Assembly (NCBI RefSeq): GCF_001056295.1
Contig: NZ_JVMD01000023.1
Span: 204,887 to 268,886 of the forward strand
Source of the DNA: Corynebacterium halotolerans
GTDB taxonomy: Bacteria > Actinomycetota > Actinomycetes > Mycobacteriales > Mycobacteriaceae
Direction of reading: 5' to 3'
Length of the DNA: 64,000 nucleotides
Numbering within the stretch: the stretch's first letter is position 1; the number at the start of each line of letters is the position of its first letter. Below are positions 33,973 through 42,590 of this stretch, piece after piece. A program made the translations under genes and the position numbers. The notes beneath the pieces are model-generated. The model searched no databases. It saw only the letters and a list, made by a program, of their open reading frames with translations, and was not told the origin of the DNA.

Positions 33973-35034
33973 CTACCGGGCGCGCTTGGCCTTCATCAGT
34001 TCCAGCTCGATGGTGTCGCGGAAGACCTCTTCCGGCTGCGCGCCGGTCACCGGCTTGGTGCCGATGACGAACTGCGGGGTGCCCTGCACGCCGACGCTCT
34101 GCGCGTAGGCGGTGGACTCCTGGACGGCCTTCTCCCAGGTGCCGTCCTTCAGCTGCTTCTCGAACAGCCCGATGTCCTCCACGCCCGCGGTGCGCGCGAT
34201 GTCGACGAGCTCCTCGACGGTGAACTCGGGGTGGCCGTTGCCCTTGGCCGTCGCGGCTTCGAACGCGGCCTGCTGGAAGTCCCAGAACTTGCCCTGTGCC
34301 GCAGCGGCGCGACCCGCCTGGGCCGCCTGCGCGGCCGGGCCCGGCGCCGCCGAATCGTTCCACTCGATGCGCACCAGGCCGGCGTCGACGTAGTCGGCGA
34401 TCAGCTTCGGCTGGGTGGTCACCGCGTAGCGGGCGCAGAAGGGGCACTCGAGGTCGGAGAACATGGTCATGACCACGGGCGCGTCGACGGCGCCCAGGGC
34501 GAACGGGTCGGCCTCGTTGCGGCGGTGGACGTTCTCGATGTCCTCCATCGTCGCGACGGCCGTCCCCTGGCGCGGGCCGACGATCGACGCGTCGTAGGTG
34601 CCGTCCTCCTTGGCCACAGGGCCATCGTTCTTCTTGCCGGCCGCGGCGCCGGCGAGATTGACGCCGGTGTCGCCGATGCCGGGGCCGAAGCGATCGCCGG
34701 CCAGGAAGCCCAGGCCCGCCACCAACAGCAGCAGGGCGGCGAGCCACACCCACAGCGCCGGCGGGACGGTCTTCATGGAACGGGCGTCGGCCTCGGTCCT
34801 GTCGTCGGCACCGGCCTTGTCACCGGCGTCGCCGTCGGCGGCGTCCGTGGCCTCGCCGTCGGCCTTCGCGGCCTCGCCGTCGCCGGCCATCACGGCACCG
34901 ACATCGGAGTTGGCGTCCACGTTGGCGCGGGTGGCGGCCTCGTTCGGGTCCTGTCCCCATCCCACTTCGACGGGCCTGTCCTCCGGCACGGCGGCGTCGT
35001 CGGGCTTGCGGTGGTCGTCGTCGGATCGAGTCAT
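33973..35034 (-). CDS. membrane-anchored DsbA-like disulphide oxidoreductase
   Basis: Predicted extracytoplasmic oxidative-folding enzyme. Seen: a very acidic Asp/Ala/Gly-rich cytoplasmic N-terminus (about 85 residues), one transmembrane helix (ALWVWLAALLLLVAGLGFLA), then a DsbA/thioredoxin_4 domain with FSDLECPFCARY (CPFC active site) and the cis-Pro loop VQGTPQFVIG. Length 353. The ATG at 35034 is preceded by CACAAT at 7 nt. Convergent with galE. Confidence 0.9.
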   Translation of the reverse strand: MTRSDDDHRKPDDAAVPEDRPVEVGWGQDPNEAATRANVDANSDVGAVMAGDGEAAKADGEATDAADGDAGDKAGADDRTEADARSMKTVPPALWVWLAALLLLVAGLGFLAGDRFGPGIGDTGVNLAGAAAGKKNDGPVAKEDGTYDASIVGPRQGTAVATMEDIENVHRRNEADPFALGAVDAPVVMTMFSDLECPFCARYAVTTQPKLIADYVDAGLVRIEWNDSAAPGPAAQAAQAGRAAAAQGKFWDFQQAAFEAATAKGNGHPEFTVEELVDIARTAGVEDIGLFEKQLKDGTWEKAVQESTAYAQSVGVQGTPQFVIGTKPVTGAQPEEVFRDTIELELMKAKRAR

Positions 35035-35041
35035 GGCGACC

Positions 35042-35047
35042 ATTGTG
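35042..35047 (-). promoter_or_regulatory. leaderless -10 element of the DsbA-like gene
   Basis: CACAAT on the minus strand, 7 nt before the ATG at 35034. Confidence 0.4.
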
Positions 35048-35079
35048 CAGGGTGGGCCGATCCCGCGCAGAACCGGGGC

Positions 35080-35120
35080 GTCGTCAAGCGAAAAAAGCGG
35101 GCCGGCCCGAAGGCCGGCCC
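35080..35120 (-). terminator. terminator of the GT2-DUF2304 operon with recurrent word
   Basis: Hairpin GGGCCGGCC/GGCCGGCCC (35099-35120), minus-strand U-tract of six (35091-35096), then GCTTGACGAC (35080-35089). Confidence 0.8.
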
Positions 35121-35139
35121 GGAAACGACGCGCGAAGCG

Positions 35140-35529
35140 TCAGCCGTCGTCGCGCGCGGCGGCTTCCCCCGTGCCCTCCGGCATCGCTTCTTCCGGCGTC
35201 ACCGCGGTCTGCAGCGCCACCGCGCGGGCCAGCCGGGCATAGCGCAGCTCCTGTTCGCGGAAACGGATGTACGAACTCACCGTGGTGAACACGAACGCCA
35301 GCACCAGCATGTACAGCAGCAGGTCCGTGCCGCGCGACACGCCGACCCAGTTCGCCGCGATGGTCAGGTCATCCGGGCGGACGATCGCCCACACGCACGC
35401 CGCCAGGAACACCAGGAAGCCGAGCTTCACGCCGGCCTTCGCGCGGGCCTTGCGGCGGTTGGAGACGAAATACCAGACCAGCGCCGCCATCGCCGCCAGC
35501 AGGAGGATCTGGATGTAGTTGGCGTTCAC
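35140..35529 (-). CDS. DUF2304 membrane protein (Rv3632-like partner of the glycosyltransferase)
   Basis: 129-residue membrane protein with three hydrophobic helices (ILLLAAMAALVWYFVS; LGFLVFLAACVWAIV; DLLLYMLVLAFVFTTVSSY) and a helical C-terminus (REQELRYARLARAVAL). In M. tuberculosis the homologous Rv3632 assists the polyprenyl-phosphate GalNAc synthase Rv3631. Here the GTG start overlaps the glycosyltransferase stop (GTGA) and has an AGGAGG Shine-Dalgarno, so the pair is coupled the same way. Confidence 0.85.
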   Translation of the reverse strand: MNANYIQILLLAAMAALVWYFVSNRRKARAKAGVKLGFLVFLAACVWAIVRPDDLTIAANWVGVSRGTDLLLYMLVLAFVFTTVSSYIRFREQELRYARLARAVALQTAVTPEEAMPEGTGEAAARDDG

Positions 35530-36278
35530 GGCAGCCTCCTGGCGATGAGCGAGTCGGAGAGGATGTTGACGCCGTTGAACAGCGACTGCCCCTTCGACAT
35601 CGAATATTCGGTGTACAGGATGTCGACGGGCTGCTCGGCGACGCGCCACCCGAACTCGTCCATGAGCCCGACGAACTCGGAGGCGTGGCTCATGCCGTTC
35701 ATGCGCAGGTTCGTCTCCAGCGCGACCTTGCGGTTGAACGCGCGCAGCCCGTTGTGCGCGTCGGTCAGCCCGAGGCGCCGCGTCCGCGGCGACAGCGCCA
35801 CGACGGTCTTCAGCACGATGCGCTTGATCAGCGGCACCTGGTCATCCTCCGACTTCGGCCGTCCGAAGCGCGTGCCGACGACGATGTCCAGCGGTTCGGC
35901 GCGCAACCTGCGCACCATGGCCACGACGTCCTTGACCTGGTGCTGGCCGTCGGCGTCGAACGTGACGAAGTACTCCGCGCCGGGTTGCGACCGGGCGTAC
36001 TCGATGCCGGTCTGGATCGCCGCGCCCTGGCCGAGGTTCACCGGGTGGTTGACCAGGTGCGCCCCGGCGGCGTGGATCTCCGACGCCGAGGAGTCGCGGG
36101 AGCCGTCGTTGACGGCGACGATGTTGGGGAAGGTCCCGAGGGCGTTCTCCAGGACGCCGCGGATGACGGTCGCTTCGTTGAAGCAGGGGACGATGAGCCA
36201 GGTGTCCGCGAATTCGCCGGGATGGGGCGCGGCCGCGGAATCGATCCCGCCATCGTTGGGGGTTGCGCTGTGATCCAT
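35526..36278 (-). CDS. PpgS-like polyprenyl-phosphate glycosyltransferase (GT2)
   Basis: Predicted to load a sugar from a UDP donor onto polyprenyl phosphate at the membrane. Seen: WLIVPCFNEATVIRGVLE, VNDGSRDSS, GQGAAIQTGIEYA, the DxD-type FDADGQHQ, and NGLRAFNRK, all typical of the DPM1/PpgS-like GT2 clan; no transmembrane helix of its own. Partner DUF2304 follows with overlap. The start is set at the ATG 36278 because a TACGAT hexamer spans the earlier ATG (36290). The GalNAc donor is inferred from Rv3631 only. Confidence 0.86.
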   Translation of the reverse strand: MDHSATPNDGGIDSAAAPHPGEFADTWLIVPCFNEATVIRGVLENALGTFPNIVAVNDGSRDSSASEIHAAGAHLVNHPVNLGQGAAIQTGIEYARSQPGAEYFVTFDADGQHQVKDVVAMVRRLRAEPLDIVVGTRFGRPKSEDDQVPLIKRIVLKTVVALSPRTRRLGLTDAHNGLRAFNRKVALETNLRMNGMSHASEFVGLMDEFGWRVAEQPVDILYTEYSMSKGQSLFNGVNILSDSLIARRLP

Positions 36279-36311
36279 GATGTGGCTCATCGTAGCGGGT
36301 GGTTCCGCTTA

Positions 36312-37157
36312 TCAGCGACTGCGCGCGCGGCGATGGAACAAAGCGCGGTACGCGCGGCGCAGCAGGCCGGTCGGCAGGGCCCGGAACGCCGAGCGCGCGG
36401 CGAAGTTGAACGCCGCCCGCGGCCGCGACACCAGGCCCAGGTCGACGAGGGTCGCCTGCATGCGGCGTTCCGAGGCGACGATGCCCTTGGCCCGCCGCCG
36501 GTCGAGCATGCCCGTCACGCGGAAGCGCGTCAGCGGCTCCGGCAGGTTGGCGAAGCGGGCGCCGTCGGCGAGCAACCGCGCCCAGAGGTCGTAATCCTCC
36601 ATGTACGGGGCGTGGCGGTAGCCGCCGACCTTCTTCACCCGCTCGGTGCGGAACAGCACGGAAGGATGGTTGAACGGGGAATTGATGCGCGCGTACTTCG
36701 CGATCTCGTCGTGGCTCTCCGGCAGCGCGCGGATGCCGGTGATGTCGCCGCCCAGGTCATCGTCGAACTCGGCCATCGCGGTGCCGACGACGTCGGGGAC
36801 CGGGCCGGGCCCGTCGACCACGGCGAGCTGCCTTTCGAACCGCTCCGGTTCGGCGATGTCGTCGGTGTCCAGCCGGGCGCACCACTCTTCGTCGATGAGG
36901 CCGAGGCCCGCCTGCGACGCGGGTCCGGCACCGAGGTTCTCCGGCTGCGGGCGGAAGTCCAGCTCCGGGTGCGCGGCGGCGTGGCGGGCGATGACGGCGT
37001 CGAGCTCCGGCGTCAGCGGCCCGTCGCCGACCAGGACGACGCGACCAGCGCGCACCGTCTGGGCCCACAGGGACTCGAGCGCGGCGTCGAGGTGGGACGG
37101 GTCCACGCGGTGGTACACGGACATCAAAACGGCGAGATCGTCGCGGGTGGTGCTCAC
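36312..37157 (-). CDS. family 2 glycosyltransferase
   Basis: Predicted cell-wall or polysaccharide glycosyltransferase. Seen: VLMSVYHRVDPSHLDAALES, VLVGDGPLTPELDAVI, the acceptor-metal motif LDTDDIAEPERF, and a downstream YMEDYDLWARLLADGA (ED-type catalytic region). Basic C-terminus. Length 281. The GTG start is fixed by TAAGGT 6 nt upstream. It lies 9 bp from the flippase-like gene. Confidence 0.87.
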   Translation of the reverse strand: MSTTRDDLAVLMSVYHRVDPSHLDAALESLWAQTVRAGRVVLVGDGPLTPELDAVIARHAAAHPELDFRPQPENLGAGPASQAGLGLIDEEWCARLDTDDIAEPERFERQLAVVDGPGPVPDVVGTAMAEFDDDLGGDITGIRALPESHDEIAKYARINSPFNHPSVLFRTERVKKVGGYRHAPYMEDYDLWARLLADGARFANLPEPLTRFRVTGMLDRRRAKGIVASERRMQATLVDLGLVSRPRAAFNFAARSAFRALPTGLLRRAYRALFHRRARSR

Positions 37158-37163
37158 GGCTAC

Positions 37164-37169
37164 ACCTTA
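37164..37169 (-). promoter_or_regulatory. leaderless -10 element of the second GT2 gene
   Basis: TAAGGT, 6 nt before the GTG at 37157, overlapping the 3' end of the flippase-like gene. Confidence 0.5.
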
Positions 37170-38528
37170 GATCTGCGCGGCAGGCGGCGGCGCGGTGGGC
37201 GGGGCCGTGCCCTCCCCGGCGCCTTCCGCGGCCGCCGCCGCTGCCATGCCCGCCGCGCCGTCGGGGGCGACGGCCTTGAGCACCAGCAGGTGGATGGCCA
37301 CGCCCAGCGACGGGCCGACGACCAGCGCCAGCACGCTGCGCAGCTCCAACGTGCCCGGGCCGAAAAGGATGGCGGTGGCGACGACGGTGGCCACCAGCCA
37401 GCCCAGCAGGTACGCCCGGTGCCGGCCGATGGCGAGGGTGACCGCGCCGGTGACCATGAGCACGGCGGTGAACGTGGCGCCCAGCGTCAGCCCGGCCAGG
37501 GCGCGGCCCGGAACGGAGTAGTCGGGCCGGAGGATGACCTCCAGGATCCACGGGCCGATCAGCCACGCCAGCGCCGAGCCGAACAGGCCGAAGGCGAACA
37601 GCGCGCCCAGCGGCTTGGCCAGCGCCGCCAGCGGGCCGCCGGTGGCGCGGACGAAGTGGACGATGATGGCGTTCTGGAATTTCTCCAGCGGCATCAGCAG
37701 CGGCGCGCGGGTCAGCGTCACCGCGTAGGCGATGCCCGCCGCCGTCACCGCGCCGAGCGCGCCCGCGCCGTGCTCGGCACTGATCTTCACCAGCGTGGGA
37801 AAGCCCGTGACCAGCACGGCCGACGCGCCGGCGGCGCCCATGGCGGTGACCATCAGCGGCACGAAGCGGCGCACCGGCACGTCGGCGCGCAGCGCCATCG
37901 CCCGGCGGGTGGCCGGCGAGACCGCCGCCAGCAGCAGCCAGCTGACGGTGCCGATCACCGTGATCCACAGCCACGCGCCCAGCCCCCACCCGAACCACCA
38001 GGCCAGGGCGGCGGGCACGACGCGGACGACGATGTCCAGGATGATCAGCGCCGCGTACTGCCCCCACAGCCGCGCGCCCGACAGCACGCCGGACACGGCC
38101 GCCTGCATGGCGTACATGGCCAGGCCGCCCGCCATGAGCAGCACCGCGAGCAGGTGGCCGTCGTGGACCACGAAGTCCACCCACAGCGGGCCCGACGCCG
38201 CGAAGAGCACGAAGGTCACCGCCGCCACCCCGGCGGCGACCGTCATCGGCCGCGCCCGAATCACGGCCCCGTCGCCGCCGGGGGAGCGGTGGACCTCCGC
38301 GGGCGCCGGGGCGTCGTCAAGCGTCCCCCCAACCGGCCGCAGCGAGGAACCCACCGCGCGGGTGGTCTCCTGCATCAGGCCGCCGAGCACGCCCGTCATG
38401 GCGAAGAACAGGCCCCAGTAGGCCACGAACTGGATGTTGACGTCGGTGGCCAGCCCCCACGCCGAAAGGAAGAGGATGGCGAAACTGCCGGCGGCGGCGA
38501 CCAGCGTCGCCAGGGTCAACCACTTCAC
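37167..38528 (-). CDS. polytopic membrane protein, flippase/polysaccharide-export like
   Basis: 453-residue protein with about 12 predicted transmembrane helices, resembling MOP-superfamily (Wzx-like) exporters in layout, with no diagnostic motif. Seen: WLTLATLVAAAGSFAILFLS at the start, VAYWGLFFAMTGVLGGLMQE, and an Ala/Pro-rich C-terminal tail (APPTAPPPAAQ). The position next to glycosyltransferases parallels Rv3630. Probably flips a lipid-linked sugar (inference). A GTCGTCAAGC word lies in its coding sequence, read in frame as T-L-D-D-A within a polar loop. Start overlaps the aminopeptidase stop (GTGA). Confidence 0.78.
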   Translation of the reverse strand: MKWLTLATLVAAAGSFAILFLSAWGLATDVNIQFVAYWGLFFAMTGVLGGLMQETTRAVGSSLRPVGGTLDDAPAPAEVHRSPGGDGAVIRARPMTVAAGVAAVTFVLFAASGPLWVDFVVHDGHLLAVLLMAGGLAMYAMQAAVSGVLSGARLWGQYAALIILDIVVRVVPAALAWWFGWGLGAWLWITVIGTVSWLLLAAVSPATRRAMALRADVPVRRFVPLMVTAMGAAGASAVLVTGFPTLVKISAEHGAGALGAVTAAGIAYAVTLTRAPLLMPLEKFQNAIIVHFVRATGGPLAALAKPLGALFAFGLFGSALAWLIGPWILEVILRPDYSVPGRALAGLTLGATFTAVLMVTGAVTLAIGRHRAYLLGWLVATVVATAILFGPGTLELRSVLALVVGPSLGVAIHLLVLKAVAPDGAAGMAAAAAAEGAGEGTAPPTAPPPAAQI

Positions 38529-39883
38529 GGGCGCGCCGCCGGGTCGACGGGGAAGGGCGGCAGCTCGGTGCGGTTCACCCAGGCGTCGAAGATCGCGTCC
38601 AGGTGCGCGGTGGTGATGCCCCGCTCGCGGCAGATGCGGTTGGCCAGCGCCCGGAAATCGACCGCGTCGACCACCGAATGGCGGTTCTTGTTGGTCCACG
38701 TGCGCACGAAGTCGAAGAAGGCGTCATCGCCGAAGAGCAGCCGCAGCGCATGCACCGTGATGGCGCCGCGCTTGTACAGGCGGTCGTCGAACATGTCGGC
38801 CGGCCCGGGGTCGGCGATGCGCAGGTCCTGCGGCTTGCGGACCAGCTCGTCGTAATGCTTGCGCGCCGACTCCTCGGCCGTCGGGCCGCCGGCCGCCTCC
38901 GCCCAGATCCACTCCGAATAGCAGGCGAAGCCCTCGTTGAGCCAGATGTCCCGCCACTGCGACAGGCCCACCGAGTTGCCGAACCACTGGTGCGACAGCT
39001 CGTGGGCGATCAGTCGGTTCCACGTGTCCTTGCCGTCGGCGTGGTTGGCGCCGAAGATGGACAGGCGCTGGGCCTCCAGGGGGATTTCCAGGTTGTCCTC
39101 GACGATGACCACCCGGTAGTCGGGGAAGGGGTACTCGCCGAACAGGTCGCGGTAGAGCTCGAGCATGCGGCCCTGGTCGCGGAAATCGTGCTTGACGCGC
39201 TGCACCAGGTGCATGGGCGCGTAGGCCACCACCGGCGCGACGGAGCACGGCAGTTCGATGCGCGAATACTGGCCGATCTGGATGGTGACCAGGTAGGACG
39301 CCATCGGCTCGGCGGACGCAAAGGTCCAGCGGCGGCGCGACCCGCCGACCCGCTGCGGCGCCGACGGGCGGCCGGTGGCCACGACCGTGTACGGGGCGTC
39401 GCACGTCACGGCGATGTCGTAACGGGCCTTCGCCTCCGGGTCATCGTCGCAGGGGAACCAGCTGGCGGCGCCGATGGGCTGCGAGGCGATCAGCGACCCG
39501 TTGGTCAGCTCCTCCCAGCCCAGCTCGCCCCACTTCGACTTCACCGGCCCGGGGTTGCCGGAGTACCGCACCGTCAGGTTCAGCGTCTCCTCCGGCTCCA
39601 GCATCCGGTCGAACGTCACGCGCAGCTTCCGGCCCGACTGCCGCCACCGCGCCACGTCGACCCGCGAGTTGCGCACGTCGGTGTCCGCGTCGACGGAATC
39701 GACGCCGAGGACGTCCGCGAAGTCCAGCGTCAGGCTCTCGATGTACGCGTTGACCTCGATGTGCAGCACGGCCGTCGCCTTCAGGCGGTTGGGGCCGACG
39801 CGGTAGTCGAGGTCCAGGTCGTAGTGGTCGACCCGGAAACCGAGGTTGAACGGGATGCCGGTGTAGTCGTTGGTCGGTTGCAC
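38525..39883 (-). CDS. M1-family zinc aminopeptidase, short form
   Basis: Metallopeptidase removing N-terminal residues. Seen: an N-terminal beta domain, substrate strand NLEIPLEAQRLSIFG where the classic GAMEN is altered, and the zinc site HELSHQWFGN with the third ligand Glu in WLNEGFACY and the catalytic Tyr region further on. Length 452; it lacks the large C-terminal helical domain of PepN (about 850 residues), like the short M1 proteins of actinobacteria. The GTG at 39883 lies 7 nt after TACAGT. Confidence 0.9.
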   Translation of the reverse strand: MQPTNDYTGIPFNLGFRVDHYDLDLDYRVGPNRLKATAVLHIEVNAYIESLTLDFADVLGVDSVDADTDVRNSRVDVARWRQSGRKLRVTFDRMLEPEETLNLTVRYSGNPGPVKSKWGELGWEELTNGSLIASQPIGAASWFPCDDDPEAKARYDIAVTCDAPYTVVATGRPSAPQRVGGSRRRWTFASAEPMASYLVTIQIGQYSRIELPCSVAPVVAYAPMHLVQRVKHDFRDQGRMLELYRDLFGEYPFPDYRVVIVEDNLEIPLEAQRLSIFGANHADGKDTWNRLIAHELSHQWFGNSVGLSQWRDIWLNEGFACYSEWIWAEAAGGPTAEESARKHYDELVRKPQDLRIADPGPADMFDDRLYKRGAITVHALRLLFGDDAFFDFVRTWTNKNRHSVVDAVDFRALANRICRERGITTAHLDAIFDAWVNRTELPPFPVDPAARP

Positions 39884-39890
39884 GCCACTC

Positions 39891-39896
39891 ACTGTA
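39891..39896 (-). promoter_or_regulatory. leaderless -10 element of the M1 aminopeptidase
   Basis: TACAGT on the minus strand, 7 nt before the GTG at 39883. Confidence 0.55.
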
Positions 39897-39999
39897 AACG
39901 GGCGGGGCGGAAGCGGCGCCGGGCGGGCGGAAAAGACCGCTTTGCGACGCCCGCGCCACCCGCGCACGGCCGCGGGCAACCGGAAGCGGGGGAGCCGGG

Positions 40000-40362
40000 T
40001 CACGCGGCGCCGAAGACCTCGGAGATCACCAGCAGCGCCACCAGGGGGAAGACGGCGGTGATGGCGCCGAGGCCGACCAGCACCCACTGCCGGGTCACGG
40101 CGGCGAGGATCATGGCCACCATGCCGGCGACGCCCACCGGAATGAACAGTCCGCTCAGCGTCACCAGCCCGGACAGCGGCCCGGCGAGCGTGACCATGAT
40201 CCCGATGATGCTGATCATCAGCGATGCGTCGTCGATGCGGGAGGACCGCTCCGGGTCGACGTCGCCGTGCCAATCGGCGTCGCCCCGCCCGTCGCGGGCG
40301 TGACCGAATTCCCGCCCGAACTCGCGGCGGAACTCTTCGTCGAAGTCGTCGTACGAGGTCAT
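40000..40362 (-). CDS. small integral membrane protein
   Basis: Unknown 120-residue protein: a charged N-terminus rich in Asp/Glu/Arg (about 45 residues) then three hydrophobic helices (LMISIIGIMVTLAGPLSGLV; LFIPVGVAGMVAMILAAV; WVLVGLGAITAVFPLVALLV). Its ATG overlaps the prolyl oligopeptidase stop (ATGA), so it is co-translated with it. A CCCGCGGCCGTGCGCGGG stem and a GTCGCAAAGC word (39939-39948) follow on the minus strand. Confidence 0.75.
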   Translation of the reverse strand: MTSYDDFDEEFRREFGREFGHARDGRGDADWHGDVDPERSSRIDDASLMISIIGIMVTLAGPLSGLVTLSGLFIPVGVAGMVAMILAAVTRQWVLVGLGAITAVFPLVALLVISEVFGAA

Positions 40363-42458
40363 CCCAGGGTCCTCCACAGCCAGGAATGGATCAATGCCTC
40401 CAGGTGCGCGACCTGGGAGTTGTCGGCGGCGCCGGCGTGGCCGCCCTCGGTGTTCTCGTGGTAGTCCACGGGTTGACCGGCCTCGCGGAGCAACCATGCC
40501 AGACTCCGGGCATGCGCGGGGTGCACGCGGTCGTCCCGGGTCGACGTGGTCACCAGCGCCGGGGGATAGGGGCGGTCGGCGCGCCGGGCGATGCGCTGCA
40601 CCGGCGACCACTCGCGGATCGCCGCGCCTTCGGCGTCGTCGTCCGGGTCGCCGTACTCGGCCATCCACGACGCGCCCGCCGACAGCCGGTGGTAGCGCAG
40701 CATGTCGGCCAGCGGCACCTGGGAGACCACGGCGCCGAGCTTCTCCGGGTACGACGTCAGCGCCACCGCCGACAGCAGTCCGCCGTTGGACCCGCCGCGG
40801 ATCGCCAGGGTCTCCGGCGAGGCGTAGCCGCGCGCGACGATGTCGTCGAGCACCGCCCGGTGATCCTCGTGGACCTTCCCGCGATTCAGCTTCACCGCTC
40901 CCGAATGCCACTCCGGGCCGAACTCCCCGCCGCCGCGCAGGTTCGCCTCGACGGCCAGCCCGCCGCGCGCGAGCCAGCCCAGTCCGCGCGTCACCGAGTA
41001 ACCGGGCACGAGCGACACCTCGAACCCGCCGTAGGCGTGGACCAGCGTGGGCCGCGGTTCGCCCGCGCCCTCCGGGTCGGCGTCGTCCAGGAGCCCGGTG
41101 ATCCGGTAGGGGATCTTCGTGCCGTCGGCGGACGTCGCCCAGTGCAGGCGAGTCGACATGCCCGCGGCGTCGAAGAAGGCGGGGGCGCGCCGGGCGACGC
41201 GGGGAGCGTCGTCGGCGCCGGACTCCGTCAGCCACAGCGTCGCCGGCTCCAGGGTGGACGAGCCGGCCAGCCACAGTTCGTCGTCGCGCGTGGGCGAGGT
41301 CCCCACCACGGACACCGACGCCGATTCCGGCAGCCCGGGGACGGTGCCTTCCGCCCAGTCGCCGATGGTCATGGTGACCAGACGCGTGGCGACGTCGTGC
41401 AGCAGCGTCAGCACCAGGTGGCTCTTCGTCCACGCCACCGACTGCAGCGACGTCCGCGCGTCGGGGGAGAACAGCACCTCGCAGTCCCGCGACCCGGCCA
41501 GCCAGTCGTCCAGCGCCGCCACGACGAGACCTCCGGCGGGGACGCCGTTGAAGTCGGTGCGGGGCATCAGCAGCAGGTGCTCGCGGTGCACGCTCACGCG
41601 GCAGTCGTCGGGAACCTCGATGATCTGCAGGCCCTCATCCGTGCGCACGAAACGCCGCGAACGGTAGAAGTCGATGGCCCGCTCCACGAACAGCCGCTCG
41701 AAGCCCTCGGTGGCATCGAACCAGCCGCCGACGGCGACGTCGTCATCGTGGCCCGCGAAGATCAGCTCCGCGTCGCCGAGCGCCTGCCCGCGCCGCCACG
41801 AGAACACCTGCTTCGGGTACCCCGACGCCGTGAGCGTGCCCGGCCCCATGTCGGTGCCCACCAGGATCTCGTCCCGGCTGACCCACGACACGTCCGATTT
41901 CGCCTCCGGCAGCTCGAACGGCCGGTCCGAGACGAACTCGAGCGTGTCCAGGTCGAACTCGCGGATCACCGACGCATCGGCGCCGCCGCGCGAAAGATGC
42001 ACCAGTGCGCGGTCGTAGTCCGGGTACCGGCACTGCGCGCCCTTCCACACCCAGTTCTCGTTTTCCGACGCCGCCAGCGCATCCACGTCGAGCAGCACCT
42101 CCCACTCGGTCTGCCCGGAGAGGAACGACTCCAGCGACGTGCGCCGCCACAGGCCGCGCGGGTGATCGCCGTCGCGCCAGAAGTTGTACAGGTGCTCGCC
42201 GCGGCGGACCGGGTAGGGGATGCGCGCATCGGTGTCGAGTGCGGCGCGGATCGCGGACTCCAGCTCATCGCGCGAGGCGTCGCCGTCGAAAAGCGACTCC
42301 GTTTCCGCGCTGCGGGCCCGGGCCCAGTCCAGCGCGCGCTCGCCGGTGATCTCGTCGAGCCAGCCGGGCACGCCGTCGGTGGGCAGGAAACGCGGCGCGG
42401 CATCGGAGGCGGCGGCATCGGTTGCGTCGGTGGCAACGTCGGAAAAGGAAAACCCCAT
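40359..42458 (-). CDS. prolyl oligopeptidase family serine peptidase (S9A)
   Basis: Cytosolic peptidase of the POP family. Seen: a seven-bladed propeller-like N-terminal region (residues about 70-420), then an alpha/beta-hydrolase domain with nucleophile motif AIRGGSNGGLLSAVAL, acid STRDDRVHPAHA and His in ENTEGGHAGAADN. Length 699. No signal peptide. A 10-bp inverted repeat brackets the TAGATT hexamer and the start codon (42453-42480), which suggests repression or RNA-level control. Confidence 0.93.
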   Translation of the reverse strand: MGFSFSDVATDATDAAASDAAPRFLPTDGVPGWLDEITGERALDWARARSAETESLFDGDASRDELESAIRAALDTDARIPYPVRRGEHLYNFWRDGDHPRGLWRRTSLESFLSGQTEWEVLLDVDALAASENENWVWKGAQCRYPDYDRALVHLSRGGADASVIREFDLDTLEFVSDRPFELPEAKSDVSWVSRDEILVGTDMGPGTLTASGYPKQVFSWRRGQALGDAELIFAGHDDDVAVGGWFDATEGFERLFVERAIDFYRSRRFVRTDEGLQIIEVPDDCRVSVHREHLLLMPRTDFNGVPAGGLVVAALDDWLAGSRDCEVLFSPDARTSLQSVAWTKSHLVLTLLHDVATRLVTMTIGDWAEGTVPGLPESASVSVVGTSPTRDDELWLAGSSTLEPATLWLTESGADDAPRVARRAPAFFDAAGMSTRLHWATSADGTKIPYRITGLLDDADPEGAGEPRPTLVHAYGGFEVSLVPGYSVTRGLGWLARGGLAVEANLRGGGEFGPEWHSGAVKLNRGKVHEDHRAVLDDIVARGYASPETLAIRGGSNGGLLSAVALTSYPEKLGAVVSQVPLADMLRYHRLSAGASWMAEYGDPDDDAEGAAIREWSPVQRIARRADRPYPPALVTTSTRDDRVHPAHARSLAWLLREAGQPVDYHENTEGGHAGAADNSQVAHLEALIHSWLWRTLG

Positions 42459-42480
42459 GACCCGAATCTAGGTCATGGGG
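42453..42480 (-). promoter_or_regulatory. inverted repeat spanning the promoter and start codon of the S9A peptidase
   Basis: CCCCATGACC (42453-42462) and GGTCATGGGG (42471-42480) are perfectly complementary around an 8-nt core containing the -10 hexamer (TAGATT on the minus strand). The left arm includes the ATG. Candidate repressor operator. Confidence 0.6.
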
Positions 42481-42507
42481 CGGGCGCAACCGGGCGGAAC
42501 CCGGAGG

Positions 42508-42582
42508 AAGCTCCCCGGGCGACCGCCGCGGGGCAAGCTCCCCGGGCGGCCGCTGGGCAAGCTACATGGGCGGCCGCGGGCC
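42508..42582. repeat. three imperfect tandem repeats downstream of the mycolyltransferase
   Basis: Units starting AAGCTC/AAGCTA at 42508, 42535 and 42559, each containing GGGCGRCCGC. The period is 27 then 24 bp. Non-coding; sits between the mycolyltransferase stop and the peptidase promoter. Confidence 0.7.
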
Positions 42583-42590
42583 GCGGAAAC

